A stretch of DNA of 64,000 nucleotides, taken from positions 1-64,000 of the forward strand of contig DDTF01000058.1 in assembly GCA_002345965.1 (NCBI GenBank), written 5' to 3'. A program made the translations under genes and the position numbers. The DNA is from Flammeovirgaceae bacterium UBA2371 (GTDB lineage Bacteria; Bacteroidota; Bacteroidia; Cytophagales; Cyclobacteriaceae). The notes under the pieces are model-generated. The model was not told where the DNA came from. It saw only the letters and a list, made by a program, of their open reading frames with translations, and made no database searches. Below are positions 26,592-35,994 of the stretch, in pieces. Position 1 is the first letter of the stretch. The number at the start of each line of letters is the position of its first letter.

Positions 26592-27932
26592 CTAGTTTGT
26601 AATCTTTAAAAGTTCTTCCTCTAATATATCAAGACCTTTGTTTAGCAATTCATCAGAAATCACCAATGGACTCAATACCCGTATCACATTTTTATTTGTT
26701 CCTGCACTTAACAGAATTAGGCCTCTTTTGAGGCATGCCTTGGTAAGCAGGGCAACGGTTTCAGAGTCCGGTGCTGACGGATCATTGTTTTCTACAAATT
26801 CTATTGCCTGCATGGCGCCTAACGATCGAATGTCGCCAATTGCCGAACATTTAGCTTTTAATTTATGAAATCGGTCGCCAACAATTTTACTGACTTCCTG
26901 AGCTCTTTTATTCAGGTCAATTTCTTCCATGTATTTAATGGTGGCGATTGCAGCTGCACAACAAACCGGGCTTCCGGTGTAAGTGCCCCCGATGGTAGCT
27001 ACAGCAGCCGAATCCATCACTTCTTGTCTTCCAATGACAGCTCCGATCGGCAAGCCAGATCCCATGGATTTGGCCCAGGTAGAAATATCAGGGGTAACAC
27101 CAAAATGCTGGTAGGCTGCCCACTTTCCTGTTCGGCAAAAGCCACTTTGTACTTCGTCAAAGATCAGCATGATACCAAACTCATCGCAGAATTCGCGAAG
27201 GCCTTCCAGGTATCTTTTAGGCACAATATTGAATCCGCCTTCGCCCTGCACAATTTCGATTATAACAGCGGCTACTGCATTTGGATCGACTACTGAATGG
27301 GTTGCATCGTGCAATTTTTGCAATTCTTGCTCTGCAAAATCATTTTCGGTCATTCCCTTTCCCTCGTGGTAATAATTGGGGAAAGGCAGACGGTACACCT
27401 CTGGAGCAAAAGGACCACAATCTATTTTGTAGTTTATTTTAGAAGTCAAGGTCATTGCCATCATAGAACGTCCATGGAAGGCTTCACTGAAGCAAATGAC
27501 GGCAGACCTTTTAGTGGCTTGCCTGGCAATTTTAATGGCATTCTCAACAGACTCAGCGCCTGTATTGGTTAGCATCACTTTTGTTTTGTCTCCGTGAGGA
27601 AATAAGCTTACCAACTTTTCGCACAATTGCAGGTAGGGCTCATAAGTGGATACGTTGATACTACTATGTATGAGCTTGGCTGCCTGATCTTGTATTGCTT
27701 TTACTACTGGGGGCGGACAGTGTCCTGCATTGACTACGCCAATACCTCCTCCAAAATCAATTAGTTCATTTCCATTCGCATCAATGATGGTAGCACCATT
27801 GGCACTCACAGCTGAGGAGGGCACAAAAATACTTACACCATTGGCCACTACTGCTTTGCGTCTGTCAATGAGTTCTTTGGTTTTGTCAAAAGCCAGTTCT
27901 TTAGCTTTTGCACTGGTTGTTGCAGGTTGCAT
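26592..27932 (-). CDS. Class III PLP aminotransferase (GABA / diamine aminotransferase type)
   Basis: 446 residues. Class III fold: NAGHCPPPVVKAIQ, the SEAFHGRSMMAM segment, ILIFDEVQSGFCRTG with the PLP-binding Asp, and the Schiff-base Lys in STWAKSMGSGLPIG. It closely resembles 4-aminobutyrate and related omega-aminotransferases, which move a terminal amino group to 2-oxoglutarate. First gene of the seven-gene leftward unit, with a TAnnTTTG box upstream at 27994-28001. A role in turning a diamine or omega-amino acid into an aldehyde is the natural reading. Confidence 0.88.
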   Translation of the reverse strand: MQPATTSAKAKELAFDKTKELIDRRKAVVANGVSIFVPSSAVSANGATIIDANGNELIDFGGGIGVVNAGHCPPPVVKAIQDQAAKLIHSSINVSTYEPYLQLCEKLVSLFPHGDKTKVMLTNTGAESVENAIKIARQATKRSAVICFSEAFHGRSMMAMTLTSKINYKIDCGPFAPEVYRLPFPNYYHEGKGMTENDFAEQELQKLHDATHSVVDPNAVAAVIIEIVQGEGGFNIVPKRYLEGLREFCDEFGIMLIFDEVQSGFCRTGKWAAYQHFGVTPDISTWAKSMGSGLPIGAVIGRQEVMDSAAVATIGGTYTGSPVCCAAAIATIKYMEEIDLNKRAQEVSKIVGDRFHKLKAKCSAIGDIRSLGAMQAIEFVENNDPSAPDSETVALLTKACLKRGLILLSAGTNKNVIRVLSPLVISDELLNKGLDILEEELLKITN

Positions 27933-27993
27933 ATTTTAATTATATGGTTTTGTAAAATACTTGTGGATAGCGATTCAAAATTGAAATGCTATT

Positions 27994-28001
27994 CAAAGGT
28001 A
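27994..28001 (-). promoter_or_regulatory. -7 box for the seven-gene amine cluster
   Basis: Minus-strand TACCTTTG is a full TAnnTTTG match, about 62 bases before the aminotransferase ATG. No -33 TTTG at 19-21 bases was seen. Confidence 0.45.
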
Positions 28002-28041
28002 TTTAATATTATTAATGGCCAGATATAATATTAAAGAGAGC

Positions 28042-28110
28042 CGGCAATCTTTTTGCCGATCATCATCATTTATGAATATAAATCAACAATGCCTCAGACA
28101 ATGAGGCATT
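28042..28110. repeat. Two hairpins upstream of the amine cluster promoter
   Basis: The 277-base gap 27933-28209 holds two stem-loops. CGGCAA/TTGCCG (28042-28058) has a five-base loop. AATGCCTCA/TGAGGCATT (28088-28110) has a perfect 9-bp stem around GACAA. Both lie between the stop of the minus-strand membrane protein and the proposed promoter, so they may mark the 3' end of that gene, although no clear T-run follows; otherwise operator-like sites. Confidence 0.4.
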
Positions 28111-28209
28111 ATGATCATCTAGATATACCCATAATTTCAATATGTTCTAATATAGTAAAAATTTGCCGTAAATCCCATTTTTGGAGGATAATTGGCTTTT
28201 TTCAAGGGT

Positions 28210-28785
28210 TCACGTAATTAGCCATATGTCCCAATTGATGATGATGGAGACAATGATTGCCAAAATCCAGATAACCACAATTACCTGATGTACCCACTCT
28301 TGTTTTATATTCTTGAGAGCAACATAAGACAACACAATAACAATGAGGACCTGGAGTAGGATCCCCTCAAGGCCAGCGGAGGAAATGGAAAGGTTTTCTA
28401 CTCCGGAAATGATAGCGGTGAAAATTACCCCAACAAAAAATTTACGGAAGTTCGAAAAGTAAAACACCTTGTAGTCAAGGGCAGCAGTCTCATGCGATTG
28501 AAGTGGAAAGAGCAATCGGGCAAGTACAAAAAGATTGATAGGGTATAGGCTTATAAATAAAAATGTGGGGAGTCTCCAAACTTCATATAACCGCAGATCA
28601 TAAATATTCCACCATTCCTGTATGTGCAGAAAAAATACGATCAACATCCACAGTGTGTGCGGCCAATATAGTTTTACCTGCTTCCATTGATGAATTATAT
28701 CCGCCAGGCCGGTTACGATTTGGGCAATGCCTAACCCTAAGATGATGGAAATGAGTACGGTTACGTATTCAAAAGGACTAAGCAT
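28210..28785 (-). CDS. Unknown multi-pass membrane protein
   Basis: 191 residues with about six hydrophobic helices, starting MLSPFEYVTVLISIILGLGIAQIV. The second segment (TLWMLIVFFLHIQEWW) is rich in aromatic residues. No known motif is recognised. It is divergent from the act operon, with 213 bases between them, and lies upstream of, but probably not within, the amine cluster. No function proposed. Confidence 0.65.
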   Translation of the reverse strand: MLSPFEYVTVLISIILGLGIAQIVTGLADIIHQWKQVKLYWPHTLWMLIVFFLHIQEWWNIYDLRLYEVWRLPTFLFISLYPINLFVLARLLFPLQSHETAALDYKVFYFSNFRKFFVGVIFTAIISGVENLSISSAGLEGILLQVLIVIVLSYVALKNIKQEWVHQVIVVIWILAIIVSIIINWDIWLIT

Positions 28786-28927
28786 GGAGTAAGGTAAATA
28801 TTCTATTTAAACTCATTCTAAATTGCGCATTTTCAAGGATAATCTATCAGAATGTTAAACAGAATTTATAAGGACTCCGGAAGTGTCGCAAAGTGTCCAA
28901 AATAATACCCCCAAGCTCAAAATTTAA

Positions 28928-28958
28928 TTTGAAATAATGCATTACGAGTGTAGATTTG
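28928..28958 (+). promoter_or_regulatory. Consensus Bacteroidetes promoter of the act-cox operon
   Basis: TTTG at 28928-28931, a 19-base spacer, then TAGATTTG at 28951-28958: a full match to the TTTG/N19-21/TAnnTTTG promoter. The transcript would start near 28964, leaving a leader of about 35 bases to the actA ATG at 28999. Confidence 0.8.
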
Positions 28959-28998
28959 TGCCACTCCGAATAAAACCGGACACCATAAACAAATCACG

Positions 28999-30222
28999 AT
29001 GACGCAACAAATCTCTGGTTTATTTAAGAATCTCGCTACGGCCCTATTAATCGTATTAAGTCTAACCTCGTTTGCACAAGAAATTTCTTCAGATCCAGCC
29101 ATCATTGCTGAGGGAGAAGCACTCTTCAAAGCAAACTGCCAGGCATGTCACCGCGTAAAGCAAAAGCTCATTGGCCCTGCACTCGCTGGTGTCTATGACC
29201 GCGCTCCGTCCATGGATTGGATCAAGAACTTTGTGCGCAATTCATCTAAGGTGATTGCCAGCGGGGATGAGTATGCCAATAAAATATATGAGGAGAATGG
29301 CAAAACGCTGATGACCTCGTTCACCTCTTTTACTGATGACCAGATCATGGCGATCATGGCCTACACCAAGGCCGAAGCGGAGAAGCCTGAAGAAGTACCA
29401 GCAGTTGCTGCAGGTGGTGATAGCGGTACTGGATCAGGTGTACCCACTACCTACCTCAATGCAATTCTGGTTGGTATGGTTGTTATCCTTGTGCTACTGC
29501 TAGTGATCCTTGGACTCATTATCAATGCACTAAAGCGCTATCTGGATCAGAAGGACCTTAGTGAAGAGGACAAAGAGGTGGTGCACTCACCATTCTCAAT
29601 AGGTTCTATCGTACAAAGCCCTGGGTTTATTTTTCTTGTGGTTTTTCTGGTAGCAAGCATCTCTTTCAAAACTGTAATTGACGGCTTGTTCACCATAGGT
29701 GTACAGCAAGGTTATGCGCCTAAGCAGCCCATTGCATTCTCCCATAAGATTCATGCTGGTCAGTATGAAATTGACTGTAAGTATTGCCACACAGGAGTGA
29801 TGAAAGGCCGCAGTGCCAACATCCCTTCTCCTAATATATGTATGAATTGTCATACACAAATTCGCAAGGGTACCATTACCGGTGAATCTGAAATCGCCAA
29901 AATCGTAGCTGCTGTTGAAAACAACAAGCCGATTGAATGGGTAAGAATTCACAACTTACCGGATCTGGCGTACTTCAACCATGCGCAGCACGTGAATGTA
30001 GCGGGTGTTGAATGTCAGACTTGCCATGGACCTATTGAGGAAATGGACGTTGTGAAGCAGTATTCGCTGCTCACCATGGGCTGGTGTATTGATTGTCACC
30101 GCAAAACGTATGTAAATACCAAAGGCAATGCTTATTATGATAACTTGCTTGAACTCCACAACAACAAAGCAATGAAAGTGGAGGATATTGGAGGTTTAGA
30201 ATGTGCAAAGTGTCACTATTAA
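28999..30222 (+). CDS. actA: Alternative complex III subunit A, multiheme cytochrome c
   Basis: 407 residues with six CxxCH sites. One (CQACHR, near residue 47) is in an N-terminal monoheme domain behind a signal peptide. Then come a transmembrane helix around 155-178 and a second near 210-225, and a pentaheme domain with CKYCH, CMNCH, CQTCH, CIDCH and the terminal CAKCHY. ACIII oxidises menaquinol and reduces periplasmic electron carriers in place of cytochrome bc1; ActA forms the heme wire. First gene of the operon, 35 bases before actB. Confidence 0.93.
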   Translation: MTQQISGLFKNLATALLIVLSLTSFAQEISSDPAIIAEGEALFKANCQACHRVKQKLIGPALAGVYDRAPSMDWIKNFVRNSSKVIASGDEYANKIYEENGKTLMTSFTSFTDDQIMAIMAYTKAEAEKPEEVPAVAAGGDSGTGSGVPTTYLNAILVGMVVILVLLLVILGLIINALKRYLDQKDLSEEDKEVVHSPFSIGSIVQSPGFIFLVVFLVASISFKTVIDGLFTIGVQQGYAPKQPIAFSHKIHAGQYEIDCKYCHTGVMKGRSANIPSPNICMNCHTQIRKGTITGESEIAKIVAAVENNKPIEWVRIHNLPDLAYFNHAQHVNVAGVECQTCHGPIEEMDVVKQYSLLTMGWCIDCHRKTYVNTKGNAYYDNLLELHNNKAMKVEDIGGLECAKCHY

Positions 30223-30257
30223 TATAATATAGACTCGATTTTTGGATTAGAATAAGT

Positions 30258-33200
30258 ATGAACGAAACAAAAAAGACATACTGGAAAGGAATTCAACAAC
30301 TCAAGAACGATCCAGCGTTTGTAAAGCATGCAGATAAGGAGTTCGTTGACCTTGGGGTTGAGGCAGATCCTCGTCATACACGCAGGGACTTTCTCAAGAT
30401 GATGGGTTTCACAGTGGCAGCAGCCTCATTGGCAGCCTGCGAGGCGCCAATCAGAAAGGCAATTCCTTATGTGAATAAACCAGTTGATGTTGATCCAAGT
30501 ATTCCAAATTACTACGCCTCAACTTATGTGAACGGAGGCGACTATTGCAGTATAGTTGTTAAAACACGTGAGGGTCGTCCGATCAAGATTGATGGAAACT
30601 CACTTTCATCCATTACACAAGGAGGGACCAACGCACAAGTGGAGGCCTCTGTAATGTCATTGTATGACAATTATCGCTTGCGTGGTCCTAAAAAAGGAAA
30701 TGATAGTGCAAGCTGGGAAGACATAGATAAAGAAGTTACAGCAAAGCTGGCCGAAGTGGCGGCTGCCGGAGGACAGATCAGAATTGTGAGTAACACCATC
30801 CTGAGCCCCAGCACCAAAGCCACCATCGATCGTTTCAAAGCTAAGTATCCAACAGCAAGCCATGTTCAATATGATCAGGTGTCTTACTATGGCATGCTTA
30901 AGGCAAATGAGGCATCTTTTGGAAAGCAATTTATTCCTTCTTACGATTTCTCTAAGGCTAAACTGATTGTGAGTGTTGGTGCCGACTTTTTAGGCACATG
31001 GCTATCTCCAATTGAGTTTACAAAACAATATAGCACCACTCGCAAGATCAGCGAGAAGAACAGAAACATGTCTCGACATTATCAATTTGAGACCAACCTC
31101 ACATTGACCGGTGCCAACGCAGATTACCGTACCATGATCAGGCCATCACAACAAGGTTTGGTTGTAGCGCAATTGTATAATCTGATAGCAGCAAAAGCAG
31201 GAAATACTACACTTTCAGCTGGTATTGATAAAGTTAGCAATCTGGAGAAGGCCGCAGATGAGTTGTGGTCTAATCGTGGTAATTCTTTAGTAGTATGTGG
31301 ATCTAACGATAAAGACGTTCAGCTTCTGGTAAACGGCATCAATAGCATGCTGGGCAATTATGGATCAACTGTTTTGCCCAATAAAGCCTCCAATTTCCGT
31401 CAGGGTAATGACGAACAGATGGCAGCCTTTATTGCTGATGCAGAAGCCAGCAAAATAGGCGCAGTTATATTCTACAACTGTAACCCCGTATATGACCATC
31501 CGATGGGTACCAAACTGGGAGCAGCACTTAAGAATATGTCGCTTACTGTTTCAACTTCTTATACAGAAGATGAGACTTCTTCGCTTTCAGAATACAAAAC
31601 TCCAGATCATCATTATCTGGAGTCATGGAATGATTTTGAACCCAAAGCCAATTCATACAGCCTTTCTCAACCTGCCATTACACCTATTTTTAAATCGCGT
31701 CAGGCACAGGAAAGTTTGATGATGTGGGCAGGAGAAAAAATTGACTATTTCTCTTTTGTTAAAAACAATTGGAAAAACTGGTACTATGGAAAGGCAGAAT
31801 CTAGTATTCTTGGCTTCCAGGCCTTCTGGGATAAGTGTCTTTATGATGGCGTATTGGAATTAGGTTCACCTGACACTACCAGCTATTCATTTGCGGGGGA
31901 TGTAAGTGCAGCGGCAGCTTCAATTGGAGCAAATTACAAAGCCAACAATACTGGTTTTGAAATTGCCATTTATGAATCTTACGGAGTTGGAAATGGTTCT
32001 CAGGCAAATAACCCGCTGTTGCAGGAATTGCCAGATCCTATCACCAAAGCAGTTTGGGATCACTATGCCACCATCTCACAAAAGGATGCAGCTGCACTAG
32101 GTGTTGACAATGACGCTGAAGGAAGAACACAACTGATCAATATCGTAGCAGGAGGAAAGACGATAAAACTTCCTGCATTGGTACAACCCGGACAAGCACC
32201 AGGAACAATTGGTGTTGCGCTGGGCTATGGTAGAACCAAAGTGGGTAAGGTAGCGGAGAACCTGGGACAAAACGTTTATCCAATGGTTGCCCTGCTTAAC
32301 GGATCGCTCAACTATAATATCACTTCTGGAGTAACACCTACACCAACAGACGAAGCCTACCAACTGGCACAAACTCAAATTCATCAGACTTACATGGGCC
32401 GCAGCAATGTGATCCAGGAGTCTGTATTGAGCGAGTTTAAAAAAGACCCACAAGCTGGACGTGAGTTCACCAAGATATCCAAGTGGGAAGAAAAGGTGGA
32501 TCCGGCAACAGTAAGTTTGTGGAAAGGACACGACTACAACAATCACCACTGGGGAATGGCCATTGACCTGAACTCATGTACAGGATGTGGAGCATGTATA
32601 GTGGCTTGTAATGTAGAGAACAACGTTGCGCTTGTAGGAAAGCAGGAAGTAATCAATCGCAGAGAGATGCATTGGTTGCGTATAGATCGCTACTATAGCA
32701 GTGACGCGACTGATATCAATAACTATGAGGCCCTGGAACACGCAGCTGAAAACCCTGAGGTGGTATTCCAGCCTATGTTGTGTCAGCACTGTAATAATGC
32801 ACCTTGCGAGACAGTATGTCCGGTGGCAGCAACTACACACAGTACTGAAGGACTGAATCAAATGACTTACAACCGTTGTATTGGTACTCGTTATTGTGCC
32901 AACAACTGTCCTTATAAAGTGAGACGCTTCAACTGGTTTAAATATCATGACAACCAGCAATTCTATGAAGCAAATCCTTCGATGAACACCGACCTGGGCC
33001 GTATGGTATTGAACCCAGATGTGACAGTAAGGTCTAGAGGAGTGATGGAAAAGTGTTCATTCTGTGTTCAGCGTATACAGTCAGGTAAGCTGACAGCCAA
33101 GAAAGAGAAGAGAAAGTTGAAAGATGGTGAGGTGATTACAGCTTGTCAGGCATCGTGTACATCAGGAGCTATTGTATTTGGAGATATGAATGATTCAGAA

Positions 33201-33368
33201 AGCCAAATCAGTCAATTGCTTCAGATCACTCGTGACGAGAAGAGACCTAACAGTTCGGATAAGAACATTGGTAACCCTCGTGCTTACAGAGTATTGGAAG
33301 AGATTGGTGTAAAACCGAACATCTTCTATCTCACTAAGATTAAGAACAAAGATAAAACTAACGCATAA
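30258..33368 (+). CDS. actB: Alternative complex III subunit B, molybdopterin-like and Fe-S protein
   Basis: 1036 residues. The N-terminus has a twin-arginine signal (TRRDFLKMMGF) followed by SLAAC, a lipobox-like end. A molybdopterin-oxidoreductase-like domain of about 700 residues follows, thought to lack cofactor in this family. The C-terminal ferredoxin part, from about residue 770, has four cysteine clusters: CTGCGACIVAC, CQHCNNAPCETVC, CIGTRYCANNC and CSFCVQ with CQASC. It passes electrons between the quinol site in ActC and the heme chain. Confidence 0.95.
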   Translation: MNETKKTYWKGIQQLKNDPAFVKHADKEFVDLGVEADPRHTRRDFLKMMGFTVAAASLAACEAPIRKAIPYVNKPVDVDPSIPNYYASTYVNGGDYCSIVVKTREGRPIKIDGNSLSSITQGGTNAQVEASVMSLYDNYRLRGPKKGNDSASWEDIDKEVTAKLAEVAAAGGQIRIVSNTILSPSTKATIDRFKAKYPTASHVQYDQVSYYGMLKANEASFGKQFIPSYDFSKAKLIVSVGADFLGTWLSPIEFTKQYSTTRKISEKNRNMSRHYQFETNLTLTGANADYRTMIRPSQQGLVVAQLYNLIAAKAGNTTLSAGIDKVSNLEKAADELWSNRGNSLVVCGSNDKDVQLLVNGINSMLGNYGSTVLPNKASNFRQGNDEQMAAFIADAEASKIGAVIFYNCNPVYDHPMGTKLGAALKNMSLTVSTSYTEDETSSLSEYKTPDHHYLESWNDFEPKANSYSLSQPAITPIFKSRQAQESLMMWAGEKIDYFSFVKNNWKNWYYGKAESSILGFQAFWDKCLYDGVLELGSPDTTSYSFAGDVSAAAASIGANYKANNTGFEIAIYESYGVGNGSQANNPLLQELPDPITKAVWDHYATISQKDAAALGVDNDAEGRTQLINIVAGGKTIKLPALVQPGQAPGTIGVALGYGRTKVGKVAENLGQNVYPMVALLNGSLNYNITSGVTPTPTDEAYQLAQTQIHQTYMGRSNVIQESVLSEFKKDPQAGREFTKISKWEEKVDPATVSLWKGHDYNNHHWGMAIDLNSCTGCGACIVACNVENNVALVGKQEVINRREMHWLRIDRYYSSDATDINNYEALEHAAENPEVVFQPMLCQHCNNAPCETVCPVAATTHSTEGLNQMTYNRCIGTRYCANNCPYKVRRFNWFKYHDNQQFYEANPSMNTDLGRMVLNPDVTVRSRGVMEKCSFCVQRIQSGKLTAKKEKRKLKDGEVITACQASCTSGAIVFGDMNDSESQISQLLQITRDEKRPNSSDKNIGNPRAYRVLEEIGVKPNIFYLTKIKNKDKTNA

Positions 33369-33390
33369 CTACTTAACGGATAACGATTTT

Positions 33391-34764
33391 ATGCAAGTAA
33401 GCTCATCATTAAGAGAATCTCTGATCACCGGTGGCAAAACGGCAAGTGACGTTTCGGAAGACATCAGCCGCCATGTAGAGAACAAGCCCACCCAACTTTG
33501 GTGGATGGCATTTGGTGTTTCTCTGGTTCTGCTGGGATTTGGTGTGTACACCATGTCGATGACCCTTTGGAATGGAATTGGTATGTGGGGCCTCAACAAA
33601 ACAGTAGGTTGGGCCTGGGACATCACCAACTTCGTTTGGTGGGTTGGTATCGGTCACGCAGGTACCCTTATTTCTGCCATTTTGTTGCTGTTCCGTCAGA
33701 AGTGGAGAATGTCAATCAACCGTGCCGCTGAGGCGATGACAATTTTTGCCGTAATCTGTGCTGCTACCTTCCCATTGATTCACATGGGTCGTTTGTGGTT
33801 AGGTTTTTACTGGGCTTTACCGCTCCCGAACGCATTTGGTTCATTGTGGGTGAATTTCAACTCTCCACTACTCTGGGACGTATTTGCCATCTCAACTTAC
33901 TTCACCGTGTCACTGGTATTCTGGTACATGGGGCTAATTCCTGACTTTGCAGTAATCCGCGACCGTGCCGTAAGAATGGGCAACAAGACAAGAGCTGCCG
34001 TCTATAATGCGCTAAGCTTTGGATGGCAAGGTGGAGCAAGAACATGGATGCGTTACGAATCTGTTGCTTTGATTTTGGCAGGTCTTTCTACACCACTTGT
34101 ACTTTCCGTACACACGATTGTATCCATGGACTTTGCTACTTCGGTGGTACCAGGATGGCATACAACCATATTCCCTCCCTACTTTGTTGCGGGGGCGATC
34201 TTCTCGGGATTTGCGATGGTACTAACGCTGCTTTTGATCACCAGAAAAGTATTTAAACTGGAAGATTATATCACTATCTATCACGTGGAGTTGATGAACA
34301 TCATCATCATTGTGACAGGGTCTATTGTTGGTATCGCTTATATCACAGAGTTCTTCATCGCCTGGTATGGACAAGTACCTGCTGAACAGTATGCCTTCAT
34401 TAACCGCGCTTTTGGTCCTTACTGGTGGGCTTACTGGTCGATGATGACATGTAATGTGATTTCGCCTCAACTTTTCTGGATCAAGAAAATCAGAACAAGT
34501 CTGGTTGCAACCTTTATTCTATCAATCATTGTAAATATTGGAATGTGGTTTGAGCGTTTTGTAATTATTGTTACTTCACTGCACCGCGACTACCTTCCTT
34601 CAAGCTGGTCAATGTTTTATCCAACGATGTACGATATTGGAGAATATGTACTGACATTTGGATTCTTCTTTGCCGCATTCTTGCTCTTCGCCAAATTCTT
34701 CCCGGTAATCAATATGGCGGAGGTAAAAAGTATTTTGAAGTCATCATCTGAAAAAAAGCATTAA
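33391..34764 (+). CDS. actC: Alternative complex III subunit C, NrfD-like quinol-binding membrane protein
   Basis: 457 residues with about ten membrane helices of the NrfD/PsrC family; characteristic pieces are WWVGIGHAGTLISAILLL and GRLWLGFYWALPLPN. It holds the proposed menaquinol site of ACIII. It follows actB by 22 bases and precedes actD by 6, in one operon. A second NrfD-like subunit, ActF, is encoded further on, as in all ACIII operons. Confidence 0.94.
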   Translation: MQVSSSLRESLITGGKTASDVSEDISRHVENKPTQLWWMAFGVSLVLLGFGVYTMSMTLWNGIGMWGLNKTVGWAWDITNFVWWVGIGHAGTLISAILLLFRQKWRMSINRAAEAMTIFAVICAATFPLIHMGRLWLGFYWALPLPNAFGSLWVNFNSPLLWDVFAISTYFTVSLVFWYMGLIPDFAVIRDRAVRMGNKTRAAVYNALSFGWQGGARTWMRYESVALILAGLSTPLVLSVHTIVSMDFATSVVPGWHTTIFPPYFVAGAIFSGFAMVLTLLLITRKVFKLEDYITIYHVELMNIIIIVTGSIVGIAYITEFFIAWYGQVPAEQYAFINRAFGPYWWAYWSMMTCNVISPQLFWIKKIRTSLVATFILSIIVNIGMWFERFVIIVTSLHRDYLPSSWSMFYPTMYDIGEYVLTFGFFFAAFLLFAKFFPVINMAEVKSILKSSSEKKH

Positions 34765-34770
34765 TCAATC

Positions 34771-35295
34771 ATGGAAAGCAATAAGAATTTTGTGTTGGGT
34801 GTGTTTGATGACGAGGATGTTCTCCTTCATGCCGTATCAAAAGTGAAAGACAAGGGAATTAAGATTCACGAAGTCTACTCACCATTTCCAGTACATGGTT
34901 TGGATGAAGCCCTCGGTTACAAAAAAACTCGATTACCCATTGCCGCCTTCCTATTTGGTATGACAGGAACAAGTCTTGCTCTGATAATGCAGATATGGAT
35001 GCTGGGATACGACTGGCCCATGATTATTGGTGGAAAGAATTTTGTCTCTTTGCCTCCATTCATCCCTGTTACCTTTGAGTTGACTGTATTGTTGTCGGCT
35101 CTGGGTATGGTAGCCACGTTCATGATTGTAAGTGATATGAAACCTTACAAATGGCCGCAACAATTTGATCTAAGAAGTACAGATGATAAGCACATAATGG
35201 CCATTGACTTGGCAACCAATAAAATGAGCAAGCAAGACATTGGTGCTGTACTTAAAGACAGTGGAGCACAGGAGGTAAATGATAAGAATTTTTAA
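34771..35295 (+). CDS. actD: Alternative complex III subunit D (DUF3341)
   Basis: 174 residues. A soluble N-terminal part begins NFVLGVFDDEDVLLHAVSKV. Two membrane helices lie near residues 55-75 and 100-123, and a conserved polar tail follows. This is the DUF3341 architecture of ActD. It probably stabilises the ActC-ActF interface. Its end overlaps a possible early start of actE. Confidence 0.9.
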   Translation: MESNKNFVLGVFDDEDVLLHAVSKVKDKGIKIHEVYSPFPVHGLDEALGYKKTRLPIAAFLFGMTGTSLALIMQIWMLGYDWPMIIGGKNFVSLPPFIPVTFELTVLLSALGMVATFMIVSDMKPYKWPQQFDLRSTDDKHIMAIDLATNKMSKQDIGAVLKDSGAQEVNDKNF

Positions 35296-35296
35296 A

Positions 35297-35962
35297 ATGC
35301 AGATGCGAAATATGCAATTACTAAAAACAATATTGATCGCAGCAGTAGGAGCGACCTTGTTGGCAGGATGTAAGGCTGGTGGTGATAACCCTGGCCGTGA
35401 ATATGCAGCCAACATGTATCATTCGGTAGCTTACGAACCGCTTACTCAAGTTACTGACGAAAGCGCTGGTACCTGGGTGAATGCACTCAACAATGGCAGG
35501 GGTGAATATTTCAACTCCAATAAGTACAATCCTAACTGGATGAATATGAGAGAGCCTGCTCCTAATACCGTGAAGCGCAACGCGCAAGGATGGCTGCCTT
35601 ATAGAATAGGTAAGGATAGTCTGGAATACGCATCGCTGACCCTCAAAAATCCGCTAGACAGTACAGCTGCCATCATAGCTGACGGAAAAGCATTGTACAC
35701 AATGTATTGCACTCATTGTCATGGGGCCAAAGGGCTGGGTGATGGAAAGGTTGCAACGGGTGTTACGGTAGATGGTGTTGAAAAAGGAATGCTTGGTGGT
35801 GTTGCCAACCTGACAGGTGATGCCTATATCAATATTACTGAAGGCCACATCTTCCATGTGATTACCTGGGGTAAAGGATTAATGCAGCCCCATGGTTCTC
35901 AGGTAAGTCCTGAAGACAGATGGAAGATTGCCAAATACGTGAAGACTTTACAAAAGAAGTAA
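35297..35962 (+). CDS. actE: Alternative complex III subunit E, monoheme cytochrome c lipoprotein
   Basis: 221 residues from the ATG at 35297. An ATG at 35279 inside actD would add six residues, but the signal peptide reads better from 35297. The lipobox LAGC gives a membrane-anchored protein. One heme site, CTHCHG, is followed by a class I fold with the distal Met in KGLMQPHGSQV. ActE is the peripheral cytochrome that hands electrons from ACIII to the oxidase. Confidence 0.9.
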   Translation: MQMRNMQLLKTILIAAVGATLLAGCKAGGDNPGREYAANMYHSVAYEPLTQVTDESAGTWVNALNNGRGEYFNSNKYNPNWMNMREPAPNTVKRNAQGWLPYRIGKDSLEYASLTLKNPLDSTAAIIADGKALYTMYCTHCHGAKGLGDGKVATGVTVDGVEKGMLGGVANLTGDAYINITEGHIFHVITWGKGLMQPHGSQVSPEDRWKIAKYVKTLQKK

Positions 35963-35994
35963 TAAAGGAGTTTCAAATTTTTGAAAAAAAATAA

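Noticed and set aside
27933..28998. Searched the two longest gaps for tRNA or small RNA genes.
   Set aside because: No T-loop GTTCRANNC pattern with pairing arms was seen.
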